The notes beneath the pieces are model-generated. The model saw only the letters and a list, made by a program, of their open reading frames with translations, had not been told where the DNA came from and searched no databases. From Streptomyces sp. NBC_01549 (GTDB lineage Bacteria; Actinomycetota; Actinomycetes; Streptomycetales; Streptomycetaceae), in assembly GCF_026339955.1 (NCBI RefSeq), contig NZ_JAPEPW010000002.1, positions 1,860,001-1,924,000 of the forward strand: a DNA stretch of 64,000 nt. The letters are read 5' to 3'. The translations under genes were made by a program, and so were the position numbers. Every line of letters begins with the position of its first letter. Positions within the stretch are counted from its first letter, which is position 1. Positions 7,987-15,812 of the stretch are shown here, piece after piece.

Positions 7987-8976
7987 CTACCTCCGACTCC
8001 TTCCGATCGACGCGGGGGCCAGCAGGAGGTTGGGGTCGGTGGCCGTGGTGTAGGCGGCGCTAAGGACGTAGAGCGTGCCTCGGCGCAACGCGAGGGAGGT
8101 CGGGTTCTGCAGGCCGTCGGCGGCGGTGAGTACCGTCGTCGAGGTACCGTCTCGCCGGATGCGTACGACCGTGTCGGGGCCGTTGAGCGCGGCCAGGATC
8201 TCGTCGCCGCGGCCGGTGAAGGCGAAGTCGTCTATGCCGGTGAGACCCGTCGCCCGGATCCGGACGGGCACGGGCCCGCCGTCGGGGCCGAACGGGATGC
8301 GCAGCACGGTGCCCCGGTCGAGGTTGGTCGCCCACAGCGCGTTGTCGTGGATCTTCAGACCGTTGACGCCGAGGAAGCCGGTCGAGGAGAGGTCGGGGGC
8401 GGCGGACCAGGTGGCCGGTTCGCTGCCGGTGGAAGCCTTCGTGGAGACGGTGTAGATCTTTCCCAGTACGGAGTCGGCGATGTAGAGCCTGCCGCGGTGT
8501 TCGTCCAGCACCAGTCCGTTGGGCAGGCCGTCCGCGGGCAGGGCGGCGACGCGCTGCGGGGTGCCGCCCGGGCGCAGCCGCCACAGGCCGGTCAGGTCCG
8601 AAGTGCCGGTGGCGTAGAGGAAGTACAGCGTGCCGTCGTGGGCCCGGGCTATGCCGGTGGTCAGGGCGAAGCCGAGGACCGGGGTGTGCACCCCGCCGTC
8701 GGCGGGCGCCAGCAGGGTCGCCAGGACGCGGGTCACGCCCGCCGTGCTGACGGAGGCCACCTGTCGGGCGGCCGCGAAGGTGACGTCGGCCGTCCCGTCG
8801 GGCTCCAGCGCGATGTTCTCCGGCATCTGCCCCCGGGCCAGGTCGAAGTGAGCGGCGATACGGGGCTTCGCGAGCGGCCCGGTGGCCGCCACCACGGGGG
8901 ACGCGGTGAGCGCGGTCACGGCCGTCATTGCGGCGGCCGTGACTGTGTAGGCAAGTGCGGTCAGTTTCTCTCTCAT
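7987..8976 (-). CDS. Secreted SMP-30/gluconolactonase-like beta-propeller protein (ScyD/ScyE type)
   Basis: A 329-residue exported protein. The signal peptide runs to about residue 31 (MREKLTALAYTVTAAAMTAV..., cleavage near VVAATG). The remainder has repeated propeller blades such as GVNGLKIHDNALWATNLDRG, GLPNGLVLDEHRGRLYIADS and DDFAFTGRGDEILAAL. SMP-30 proteins bind a divalent metal in the central channel and hydrolyse lactones, but many secreted actinomycete copies have no known substrate. Its ATG overlaps the stop of the upstream regulator gene (ATGA), so the two are translationally coupled. AAGGA precedes the start. Confidence 0.85.
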   Translation of the reverse strand: MREKLTALAYTVTAAAMTAVTALTASPVVAATGPLAKPRIAAHFDLARGQMPENIALEPDGTADVTFAAARQVASVSTAGVTRVLATLLAPADGGVHTPVLGFALTTGIARAHDGTLYFLYATGTSDLTGLWRLRPGGTPQRVAALPADGLPNGLVLDEHRGRLYIADSVLGKIYTVSTKASTGSEPATWSAAPDLSSTGFLGVNGLKIHDNALWATNLDRGTVLRIPFGPDGGPVPVRIRATGLTGIDDFAFTGRGDEILAALNGPDTVVRIRRDGTSTTVLTAADGLQNPTSLALRRGTLYVLSAAYTTATDPNLLLAPASIGRSRR

Positions 8977-9887
8977 GTTTCCTTCGCCGTTTCCTTCACT
9001 GTTTGCTTCGCGATGGTTTTCGGGCGCCCGGCGGACAGTCCGGGCGCCGCCGTGCTGTGGGTGAGGAGGGTCATGGCGGCCCGCGACGGTGAGTCGGCCT
9101 CGGTGGTCGCGACGACGACGTTCTGCCCCTGTTCGGTGTGCAGCGTCTGCTGGGTGACGTGCATGGCGCCCACCAGCGGATGCCGCATCTTGTGGACCGC
9201 GACGTCGCTGGTCTTGACCCGGTGGTCGGCCCACATCGCCGCGAACTCCGCGCTGTTGACGGTCAGTTCACCGACGAGCGAGGCGAGTCCCGGATCGTCG
9301 GGGTACTGGCCGGACGCCAGGCGCAACGTGCCCACGACGGCTCTGGCCTTGGCCGGCCAGTCCGCGTACAGATCGCGTGTGTGGGCGTCGAGGAACACCA
9401 GCCGGGTCATGTTGGGTCGTTCGCCCGGCCGGTCCGGGGCGTCCGGGTCGAAGTGTCCGGCGTACAGCGCGTGGCCGGCGCGGTTCCACGCCAGTACGTC
9501 GCCGTACCGGCCCGTCACCACCACGGGCACCTCCGTGAGCATGCCCAGGAGTTGGGCGATCGCCGGTGAGAGGCGTTCCGGCGCCGGGCGGCGCGAGCGG
9601 GTCCGGCGCCGGGCGCCGGCGGACAGCTCCCGCAGGTGGCGCCCTTCGGCCTCGCTCAGCCGCAGTGCTTGGGCGATCGCGTCCAGGACGTCCGGGGAGG
9701 CCTGGGACTACCCCTGCTCCAGCCGCGCGTAGTACGACTCGCTGACCCCGGCGAGCCGGGCCAGTTCCTCGCGCCGCAGCCCCGGCACGCGACGGCGTTC
9801 CCCGTACGTCACCACGCCGAGGTCTTCGGGCCGCACCTGCGAGCGGCGCGCCCGCAGAAACTCACCCAGCTGTCGTTTTCCGTCCAT
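8973..9887 (-). pseudogene. MmyB-type helix-turn-helix regulator interrupted by an in-frame TAG
   Basis: The N-terminal XRE domain starts at ATG 9887 (MDGKRQLGEFLRARRSQVRP) and contains GLRREELARLAGVSESYYAR. After LEQG a TAG at 9708-9710 stops it. The same frame continues with SQASPDVLDAIAQALRLSEA and the MmyB ligand-binding domain (EVPVVVTGRYGDVLAWNRAG ... VVATTEADSPSRAAM) to 8973. Homologues read straight through at this point. It is a nonsense mutation, a sequencing error or rare readthrough. The 3' end overlaps the SMP-30-like start by 4 bp. Confidence 0.85.
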
Positions 9888-9933
9888 GCGCCGAGTATTG
9901 GGCTCCCCCGCGAGGGCCAACCACACCCTGATC

Positions 9934-10203
9934 GGGATACCCGGCGACGAAGAGGCGCCGTGCACCACGCTCGCGGACGAGGAGACGGGCGTTCGGCGAC
10001 GGGGTGGCGGCCGGGTTGTAGCGCAGGCTCAGGTCCAGGTCGCCGTCGTGGAGCCACTGTCGCGGATGTCCGGAGTACGCGGTCATCAGGCGCGGTTCGA
10101 TGCCGGGCCGGTCGCGGGCGAGGGCGGACAGCAGGCTCCGAGCAGGTCGGGTCGCGCTCTCCAGGAGGCCCGCCGAGGTCTCCATGAGCGACCATGATGG
10201 CAT
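9934..10203 (-). pseudogene. LysR-family regulator remnant (C-terminal ligand-binding part)
   Basis: Minus-strand frame with SLLSALARDRPGIEPRLMTA, then YSGHPRQWLHDGDLDLSLRY and ARLLVRERGARRLFVAGYPD. This matches the inducer-binding domain of LysR regulators. There is no DNA-binding domain, and similarity stops at about 9934. It is divergent to a CoA-transferase gene, the usual place for a LysR regulator of such a locus, so it is probably a decayed former regulator. Confidence 0.6.
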
Positions 10204-10251
10204 CACGGCCGCGTCGCCGCGGCCTCCCGGCCAGCCTCTGGAGGTCGCCCC

Positions 10252-11454
10252 ATGACCGAGCTCTCCGAAGTGCTTCCGCTCTCCGGCATCACCGTCGTCA
10301 GTGTCGAGCAGGCGGTGGCGGCGCCCTACGCCACCCGTCAGCTGGCCGACCTCGGCGCCCGGGTGATCAAGGTGGAACGCCCGGGAGGCGGCGACTTCGC
10401 CCGTCGCTACGACACCACCGTGCACGGCGAGTCCAGCTACTTCGTGTGGCTCAACCGCTCCAAGGAGTCCCTGACCCTGGACCTGAAGTCGGCCCGGGGC
10501 CGGAACATCCTGGAGCAACTGCTCGCCGGTGCCGACGTCTTCGTACAGAACCTGGCGCCGGGAGCGGCCACCCGGCTCGGGCTGGACGCCCCGGCGCTGC
10601 AGGGGCGGTATCCGACCCTGATCCCCTGCACCGTCTCCGGATACGGGACCAGCGGGCCCTGGGCCGACCGCAAGGCGTACGACCTGCTCGTGCAGTGCCA
10701 GACGGGACTGGTCTCCCTGACGGGGAACGAGCACGGGTCCGCCCGGGCCGGGGTGTCGGTCGCCGACATCGCGGCCGGGATGTACGCCTACTCGGGCGTC
10801 CTCACCGCCCTGTTCACGCGCGCCACCACGGGAGTCGCCCGCGCGGTGGAGGTGTCGCTGTTCGAGGCGCTGGCGGAGTGGATGGGCCAGCCCGCGTACT
10901 ACACGCGCCACGGCGGCACCCAGCCGCCGCGGCTCGGCACCCAGCACGCCACCATCGCCCCCTACGGTGCCTACCCCGCGGCCGACGGCAAGGACGTGCT
11001 CTTCTCCATCCAGAACGAGCGCGAATGGGCCGCACTGTGCGAGCGGTTCCTGGAGCGCCCGGACCTCGTCGACGACCCGCGTTTCGCCATCGGCTCGGAC
11101 CGCGTGGCCCACCGGGAGGAGCTGAACGCGATCGTGGCCGAGCGGTTTCGCGTGCTGGACAGCCAGGAGGCGATGAAACTGCTGGACGCGGCGGGCATCG
11201 CCAACTCCGGCGTCAACACCGTCGAGGAGTTCCTCACCCACCCCGTGCTCGAGCAGCGCGACCGCTGGCAGGACGTACGGCTGCCCGGCGGCGCGGGGCC
11301 CGTGCCCGCGCTGCTGCCGCCCGTCGACCTGGCCGGGGTCACTCCCCGTATGGACGCCGTTCCCGCCGTGGGCGAGCACACCGACGCGATCCTGGCCGCA
11401 CTGGGACACAGCGCGGCCGACATCGACGCCCTCCGGGCCGACGGCGTCGTCTGA
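10252..11454 (+). CDS. CaiB/BaiF family CoA-transferase (type III)
   Basis: A 400-residue type III CoA-transferase. It begins with PLSGITVVSVEQAVAAPYAT, has the nucleotide-loop segment DLGARVIKVERPGGGDFAR and the catalytic Asp in SVADIAAGMYAY (Asp172), which forms the acyl-anhydride intermediate. The enzyme moves CoA between carboxylic acids. A LysR remnant and an acyl-CoA dehydrogenase remnant flank it, suggesting a former acyl-CoA catabolic operon whose partners were lost. It is different from the Frc at 57371, sharing only the fold. Substrate unknown. Confidence 0.85.
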   Translation: MTELSEVLPLSGITVVSVEQAVAAPYATRQLADLGARVIKVERPGGGDFARRYDTTVHGESSYFVWLNRSKESLTLDLKSARGRNILEQLLAGADVFVQNLAPGAATRLGLDAPALQGRYPTLIPCTVSGYGTSGPWADRKAYDLLVQCQTGLVSLTGNEHGSARAGVSVADIAAGMYAYSGVLTALFTRATTGVARAVEVSLFEALAEWMGQPAYYTRHGGTQPPRLGTQHATIAPYGAYPAADGKDVLFSIQNEREWAALCERFLERPDLVDDPRFAIGSDRVAHREELNAIVAERFRVLDSQEAMKLLDAAGIANSGVNTVEEFLTHPVLEQRDRWQDVRLPGGAGPVPALLPPVDLAGVTPRMDAVPAVGEHTDAILAALGHSAADIDALRADGVV

Positions 11455-11475
11455 ATCCCCGGCCCCACGCCTCCC

Positions 11476-11535
11476 CTGCTGACCGAGCGGATGAAGAAGC
11501 TCGGGATCTTCGGGCTCGCCGTCCCCGAGGGCCAC
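11476..11535 (+). pseudogene. Acyl-CoA dehydrogenase N-terminal scrap
   Basis: The frame after the CoA-transferase reads LLTERMKKLGIFGLAVPEGH, the hallmark N-terminal region of acyl-CoA dehydrogenases (GLFGLAVPEEYGG in intact enzymes). Similarity then ends. About 20 residues are recognisable, so this is a deletion remnant of a gene once downstream. Confidence 0.5.
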
Positions 11536-11619
11536 CGCGTCCGCGCGCGCAGACGCGGTCCGGGGGACGCCGAGCCGTGGACCGAGCTGTGCCGCCGCCA
11601 TGGGCGGGCCGGGCGGCCC

Positions 11620-12201
11620 CTACTCGATGCCGTCGAGGAAGCCGAGCACGCGCCGGGTGAGCAGGGTGGCGGCGTGTTCGTCGTACGACGGCAGGCTGTT
11701 GTCGGCGAACAGGTGCTGCTTGCCGGGGTAGAGGAACAGTTCGGCGGTGTCGGGGGCCGACTCGACGAGGGCGCGGGCCGCCTCGAGGTCGCCCTCGTCG
11801 ACGAAGTACTCGTCCGCGTCCATGCCGTGGATCTGGACCGGCACCTCCTGCGGCCAGCCGCCGCCAAACTCCGAGGTCGGGACGCATGAGTGGAAGAACA
11901 GCGCGCCCTTCGCGCCGGCCCGGGTCTGGGCGAGGTGCTGCGCCGGCAGGACGCCCAGCGAGAACCCGGCGTACACGAGTTCGGCGGGCAGCTCGGCCGC
12001 GGCGGCCCGTCCGCGCTCGACGAGGGTGCCGAACCCGACGCCCTGTGCGTGCGCGGCGCCCTCTTCCAGGTTCTCGAAGACCCGCCCTTCGTACAGATCC
12101 GGGACATGGACGGCGTGCCCCGCTTCCCTGAGTGACTCGGCGAACGCGTGCACGCCGGACGTCAGTCCCTGCGCGTGATGGAACAGCAGTACTTCAGCCA
12201 T
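11620..12201 (-). CDS. Dienelactone hydrolase family protein
   Basis: A 193-residue alpha/beta hydrolase. It begins MAEVLLFHHAQGLTSGVHAF, has the nucleophile elbow AGFSLG (Ser81 in place of the Cys of classical dienelactone hydrolase), Asp128 or Asp130 in HGMDAD, and His163 in GKQHLF. The family hydrolyses ester or lactone bonds; many actinomycete members are uncharacterised. ATG at 12201. It stands alone, convergent with the CoA-transferase locus. Confidence 0.85.
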   Translation of the reverse strand: MAEVLLFHHAQGLTSGVHAFAESLREAGHAVHVPDLYEGRVFENLEEGAAHAQGVGFGTLVERGRAAAAELPAELVYAGFSLGVLPAQHLAQTRAGAKGALFFHSCVPTSEFGGGWPQEVPVQIHGMDADEYFVDEGDLEAARALVESAPDTAELFLYPGKQHLFADNSLPSYDEHAATLLTRRVLGFLDGIE

Positions 12202-12508
12202 GTCGGCCTCCTCCGTCGGCGCGCAGCCCAGGTGCTCCGCGGGACCGAGTATGGACCGAGGCACTGACATCGCCCGGCGGTCGCCGTGCACCCCCGGCAA
12301 ACACCTCGTCCGGTGGGCACGTGTGGTGTGCGAAGGGCGCCCGGAGGGAGGCGTTCCGCACTTCGTCCATCGGATGCGCGGCACGACGACGGAGTGCTTC
12401 TTCACTGAAGCGCACGCCCCCTGAGCGCACTTGTCCTTGTTGATCCACAACCGGTTAGGTGAACACCATGCTGCTGACCGGCAGTTGACGCGTGGAGAGG
12501 TGGTTGTG
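12202..12508. other. Divergent intergenic region, no gene supported
   Basis: About 300 bases between the dienelactone hydrolase and the KASIII gene. Short frames are shadows. GTGCTTC (12393-12399) and GAAGC (12406-12410) form a weak dyad. A GGAGAGG ribosome site for the KASIII gene lies at 12494-12500. Confidence 0.5.
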
Positions 12509-13591
12509 ATGTCAGCTGCTGTGGTCTGTGGGATCGGCACGTGTCTGCCGGAGCGTGTCGTCGGCAATGACGACCTGGCGGCCCGGCTGGACACCTCGGA
12601 CCTCTGGATCCGTTCCCGAACCGGCGTCGCGCGGCGACGGATCGTGGAGCCGGGCACCAGCACAGGCGATCTCGCGGTGGCCGCCGGCCGGGCCGCGCTG
12701 GACTCCGCGGGGCACGGCGCCGACTTCGTGCTGCTGGCGACGACGACCCCGGACCGCCCCTGTCCGGCGACCGCGCCCGAGGTGGCACACCGCCTGGGGC
12801 TCGGCGAGGTACCGGCGATGGACGTCTCGGCGGTGTGCTCGGGATTCGTGTACGCGGTCGCGGTGGCGAGATCCCTGATGGCGTCCGGGACCTGCGCCCG
12901 CCCGCTCGTGATCGGTGCCGAGGTGTACACGTCGATCATCGACCCGCTGGACCGGGACACCGCCGTGATCTTCGGCGACGGGGCCGGGGCGGTCGTGCTG
13001 CGCGAGGGCGGGGCCACGGAGCCGGGAGCACTGCGCGCCGTCGACCTCGGCAGTGACGGCTCGGGCGGCGAGTTGATCACGGTGGCCGCGGGCGGCTCCC
13101 GTCACCCTCGTGCCGACGGCGAACTCCCGCGCTCGCAACGGTACTTCCGGATGCAGGGCCGTACGGTGTACCGGCACGCGGTGCACCGGATGACCGCCTC
13201 CTCGCGGCTCGTGCTGGAGCGGGCCGGCTGGTCGCCCCAGTCGGTGCGTGCCTTCGTCGGTCACCAGGCCAACCAGCGGATCCTCGACGCCGTGGGTGAC
13301 CGGCTGGGCATCGGCACCCCGCACCGCTTCGGGAACATCGCGGAGGTCGGCAACACCGCCGCCGCCTCCATCCCCCTCGCCCTCGCGGACACCGCCGCAC
13401 GTGACCTCGTACGACCTGGCGAGCGCAGCCTGCTCACCGCCTTCGGCGGTGGCCTGACCTGGGGTTCCATCGCCCTGTCCTGGCCGGCCGCGGTGCCGGT
13501 CCACCGACCCCTTCCGGTCCCCGCCGCACGCCGGCCGACCGCGGTCCCGGCTCCCTCGCCGGTACCCTGTCAGAACCGGCGGCAGCCGTGA
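12509..13591 (+). CDS. 3-oxoacyl-ACP synthase III family protein (FabH-like)
   Basis: A 360-residue KASIII enzyme. The triad is visible: Cys110 in DVSAVCSGF, His252 in GHQAN and Asn282 in GNTAAAS. It condenses an acyl-CoA with malonyl-ACP at membrane-associated fatty-acid or polyketide synthesis. The C-terminal 30 residues are a Pro-rich tail (VHRPLPVPAARRPTAVP) not typical of FabH. No acyl carrier protein or FabF gene is nearby, so it is an orphan and perhaps serves a specialised starter unit. ATG 12509 follows GGAGAGG. Confidence 0.9.
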   Translation: MSAAVVCGIGTCLPERVVGNDDLAARLDTSDLWIRSRTGVARRRIVEPGTSTGDLAVAAGRAALDSAGHGADFVLLATTTPDRPCPATAPEVAHRLGLGEVPAMDVSAVCSGFVYAVAVARSLMASGTCARPLVIGAEVYTSIIDPLDRDTAVIFGDGAGAVVLREGGATEPGALRAVDLGSDGSGGELITVAAGGSRHPRADGELPRSQRYFRMQGRTVYRHAVHRMTASSRLVLERAGWSPQSVRAFVGHQANQRILDAVGDRLGIGTPHRFGNIAEVGNTAAASIPLALADTAARDLVRPGERSLLTAFGGGLTWGSIALSWPAAVPVHRPLPVPAARRPTAVPAPSPVPCQNRRQP

Positions 13592-13626
13592 CCCCGTATG
13601 CCGCCTGAGTGGATCAGTCGTATCGA

Positions 13627-13644
13627 ATGAGTAGTCGTACTCAT
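13627..13644. promoter_or_regulatory. Palindrome upstream of the small membrane protein
   Basis: ATGAGTA (13627-13633) and TACTCAT (13638-13644) form a perfect 7-bp inverted repeat with a 4-bp spacer, about 100 bases before the next start. It could be a repressor site or the tail hairpin of the KASIII transcript. Confidence 0.35.
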
Positions 13645-13744
13645 GCCCGCGCGCGGACACAGCCGCCATCGTGATGTCAACGCCCCTCCGGCAGCCTCGC
13701 GGAGAGGGGGACCGCACCACCGGCTTCATCCGACGGAGGACATC

Positions 13745-14098
13745 ATGAACATCTCTCGCCGCATACGTACCGCGCTCATCCGGGCCACGGACAACTGGCT
13801 CTCCCGTGTCTACCTGGCCGCCGTCACCGGCGCGACCGGCTACTTCCTCTTCGACGCGCTCTTCGTCGACCACCCCGACGCCTCCATGGCCGCCGTGGTG
13901 CCCTGGCTGCTGGCCTCCCCGCTGAGCCTGCTGTACACCCTCCTGCCCGACGGCGCCCTCTCCGGCACGAGCACCGGCCTGTTCACCGCGCTCTACCTCG
14001 TGGGGATCGCCCTCGCCGCCCTCGCGAACGCCGCCTTCATGGGCCACGTCGTCCACAGGCTCCGCCAGCCGTTCCCCGGTACCGCGCCCAGCGCCTGA
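13745..14098 (+). CDS. Small membrane protein (SCO4225 family-like)
   Basis: A 117-residue protein with three hydrophobic segments (VYLAAVTGATGYFLFDALF, AVVPWLLASPLSLLYTLL, LFTALYLVGIALAALANAAF) after a basic N-terminus MNISRRIRTALIRATDNWLS. It resembles the SCO4225 family of Streptomyces membrane proteins of unknown function; this is from memory of the family. ATG 13745 sits after GGAGGACATC. Confidence 0.75.
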   Translation: MNISRRIRTALIRATDNWLSRVYLAAVTGATGYFLFDALFVDHPDASMAAVVPWLLASPLSLLYTLLPDGALSGTSTGLFTALYLVGIALAALANAAFMGHVVHRLRQPFPGTAPSA

Positions 14099-14122
14099 AG
14101 CCGACGCCCGGAGGGTCCCGCC

Positions 14123-14229
14123 TAGGGCCTGTCCGGCGGATCATGCCGCAGACGCGGGGCTTGGCACGCCCATCTGCGGCGTTGAGGCGCCGCCTGTTTC
14201 CTGCGACTTGATCCGCCGGACAGGCCCTA
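14123..14229. mobile_element. MITE-like element (107 bp including flanking TA)
   Basis: Perfect 19-bp terminal inverted repeats (GGGCCTGTCCGGCGGATCA at 14125-14143 and its complement at 14209-14227) are each bordered by TA, giving a TA-flanked miniature transposon with a 65-bp interior and no ORF. TA duplication is typical of IS630/Tc1-mariner-type transposition. Similar ends are common in Streptomyces. Its right end supplies the stop codon of the TetR gene. Confidence 0.75.
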
Positions 14230-14796
14230 CTTCACCCCGCCCGCATCCAGCAGCGCCGTCACCGTCGTCGTGGTCAGCCCTTCCAGCGTCTCGATCCCGG
14301 CACCGGCCCGGGCGCTCGCGCCGTCGAAGACCAGCATCAACTGCCGGGCGAGAAACTCGGGATCACGTGCACCACCCAGCTCGGCCTGCACACGGAACAC
14401 CTCTTTCATACGGTCCTTCGCGCCGCCCGCGACCACCGACGCCGGGTGCCCGGGGTCCTTGAGTTCGACGAGCGCGGCGAGGAACAGACAGCCGCGGTAC
14501 TCGGGCCGGACCGAGGCCGCCTCCATCCGCTCGAAGATGCCCAGGATGCGCTCGCGCGGCGTCCCGGCATCCTCCGGATCCGGCGCGAGCTGCTTCTCGT
14601 ACAGCGGAATCCGCCGTTCCAGGCTCGCCGCGATGACCTCGTCCTTGCTCTCGAAGAGCTGGTACATCGACCGCTTCGAGACACCGGCCGACCGGCACAG
14701 CGCCTCGATGCCGACGGATACGCCCTCGTGGTAGACGAGGTCGGCCGCCGCGTCCAGCAGCCGGTCCCTCGTGGACGCCTTGTCTGTAGTGGCCAT
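14227..14796 (-). CDS. TetR/AcrR family repressor
   Basis: A 189-residue TetR protein. The helix-turn-helix is near residues 25-50 (VGIEALCRSAGVSKRSMYQL), followed by the ligand domain with RPEYRGCLFLAALVEL. Its TAG stop (14227-14229) is the end of the adjacent MITE, so the native C-terminus may have been altered. Upstream at 14827-14844 lies GGAAACCGATCGGTCTCC, nearly identical to two sites before the SDR gene at 17259-17960, so this protein probably controls both itself and that SDR. Confidence 0.9.
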   Translation of the reverse strand: MATTDKASTRDRLLDAAADLVYHEGVSVGIEALCRSAGVSKRSMYQLFESKDEVIAASLERRIPLYEKQLAPDPEDAGTPRERILGIFERMEAASVRPEYRGCLFLAALVELKDPGHPASVVAGGAKDRMKEVFRVQAELGGARDPEFLARQLMLVFDGASARAGAGIETLEGLTTTTVTALLDAGGVK

Positions 14797-14826
14797 GAGG
14801 GCAGGTTACCGCGCGGGACGAAACAA

Positions 14827-14844
14827 GGAAACCGATCGGTCTCC
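14827..14844. promoter_or_regulatory. TetR operator (own promoter)
   Basis: GGAAACCGATCGGTCTCC lies 31 bp before the TetR start. It has one mismatch to the perfect palindrome GGAAACCGATCGGTTTCC found at 17980-17997. Confidence 0.75.
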
Positions 14845-14951
14845 CCAGGCCGCGTGGGCGCAATCACACGTGACACAGCGACTGAACAAGCGCTTGGAAA
14901 GTGACGTTCGGACCGTGTGTCCCACCCCGCCGTGCCGCGTTGGAGGCCCCG

Positions 14952-15812
14952 TTGCTGTTCACATCCGTCGACGATGTCTCCGCGCGTCTCGCCGAGACCG
15001 GCTATCTGGCCTCGCCCGCGGTCGCGACCACGGTCTTCCTGGCCGACCGCCTGGGCAAGCCGCTGCTGGTGGAGGGCCCCGCCGGGGTCGGCAAGACCGA
15101 ACTCGCCAAGGCCGTCGCCCAGGTGGCCGGGGCGCGACTGGTCCGCCTGCAGTGCTACGAGGGCGTGGACGAGTCCCGGGCGCTCTACGAGTGGAACCAC
15201 GCCAAGCAGCTGCTGCGCATCAGCGCGGGCCGCGACGAGACGTGGGACGAGGCGCGCACGGACATCTTCAGCGAGGAGTTCCTGCTGCCGCGCCCCCTGT
15301 TGACCGCCATCCGCGGCGACGATCCCAAGGTGCTGCTGATCGACGAGACCGACAAGGCCGACGTCGAGGTGGAGGGGCTGTTGCTGGGAGTGCTGAGCGA
15401 CTTCCAGGTCACCGTCCCGGAGCTCGGCACGATCACCGCGACCAGCCGCCCGTTCGTGGTCCTCACCTCCAACGCGAGCCGTGAGCTGTCCGAGGCGCTG
15501 CGCCGCCGCTGCCTCTTCCTCCACATCGGTTTCCCGGAGGAGGAGTTGGAGCGTCGCATCGTACGGCTGAAGGTGCCGGGTCTGGACGCGGCGCTGACGG
15601 CGTCGGTGGTGCGGGTGGTCGGCGCGCTGCGCGAGATGGACCTGCGGAAGGTCCCCTCCGTCGCCGAGACGATCGACTGGGCCCGCACCCTGCTCGCGCT
15701 CGGGGCCGACACCCTCGACGCGGCCGTCGTGCGCGACAGCCTCGGTGTGCTCCTCAAGCACCAGGACGACATCCTCAAGGCGGCCGCCAAGCTCGACCTG
15801 GACGCCATGTGA
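14952..15812 (+). CDS. MoxR-type AAA ATPase
   Basis: A 286-residue MoxR ATPase. Walker A is EGPAGVGKTELAK, Walker B is VLLIDETDKAD, sensor 1 is VVLTSNASRELSEAL, and the arginine-finger region is LRRRCLFLHIGFP. MoxR proteins act as chaperones that remodel or insert metals into partner complexes, usually with a VWA protein. I chose TTG 14952 because GGAGG lies 5 bases before it; an ATG at 14901 lacks a ribosome site. The stop overlaps the VWA gene by 4 bp (GTGA), a clear operon. Confidence 0.9.
   Translation: MLFTSVDDVSARLAETGYLASPAVATTVFLADRLGKPLLVEGPAGVGKTELAKAVAQVAGARLVRLQCYEGVDESRALYEWNHAKQLLRISAGRDETWDEARTDIFSEEFLLPRPLLTAIRGDDPKVLLIDETDKADVEVEGLLLGVLSDFQVTVPELGTITATSRPFVVLTSNASRELSEALRRRCLFLHIGFPEEELERRIVRLKVPGLDAALTASVVRVVGALREMDLRKVPSVAETIDWARTLLALGADTLDAAVVRDSLGVLLKHQDDILKAAAKLDLDAM

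Noticed and set aside
12835..13056. Second small ORF inside the KASIII gene
   Set aside because: Shadow frame within a gene with a complete catalytic triad.
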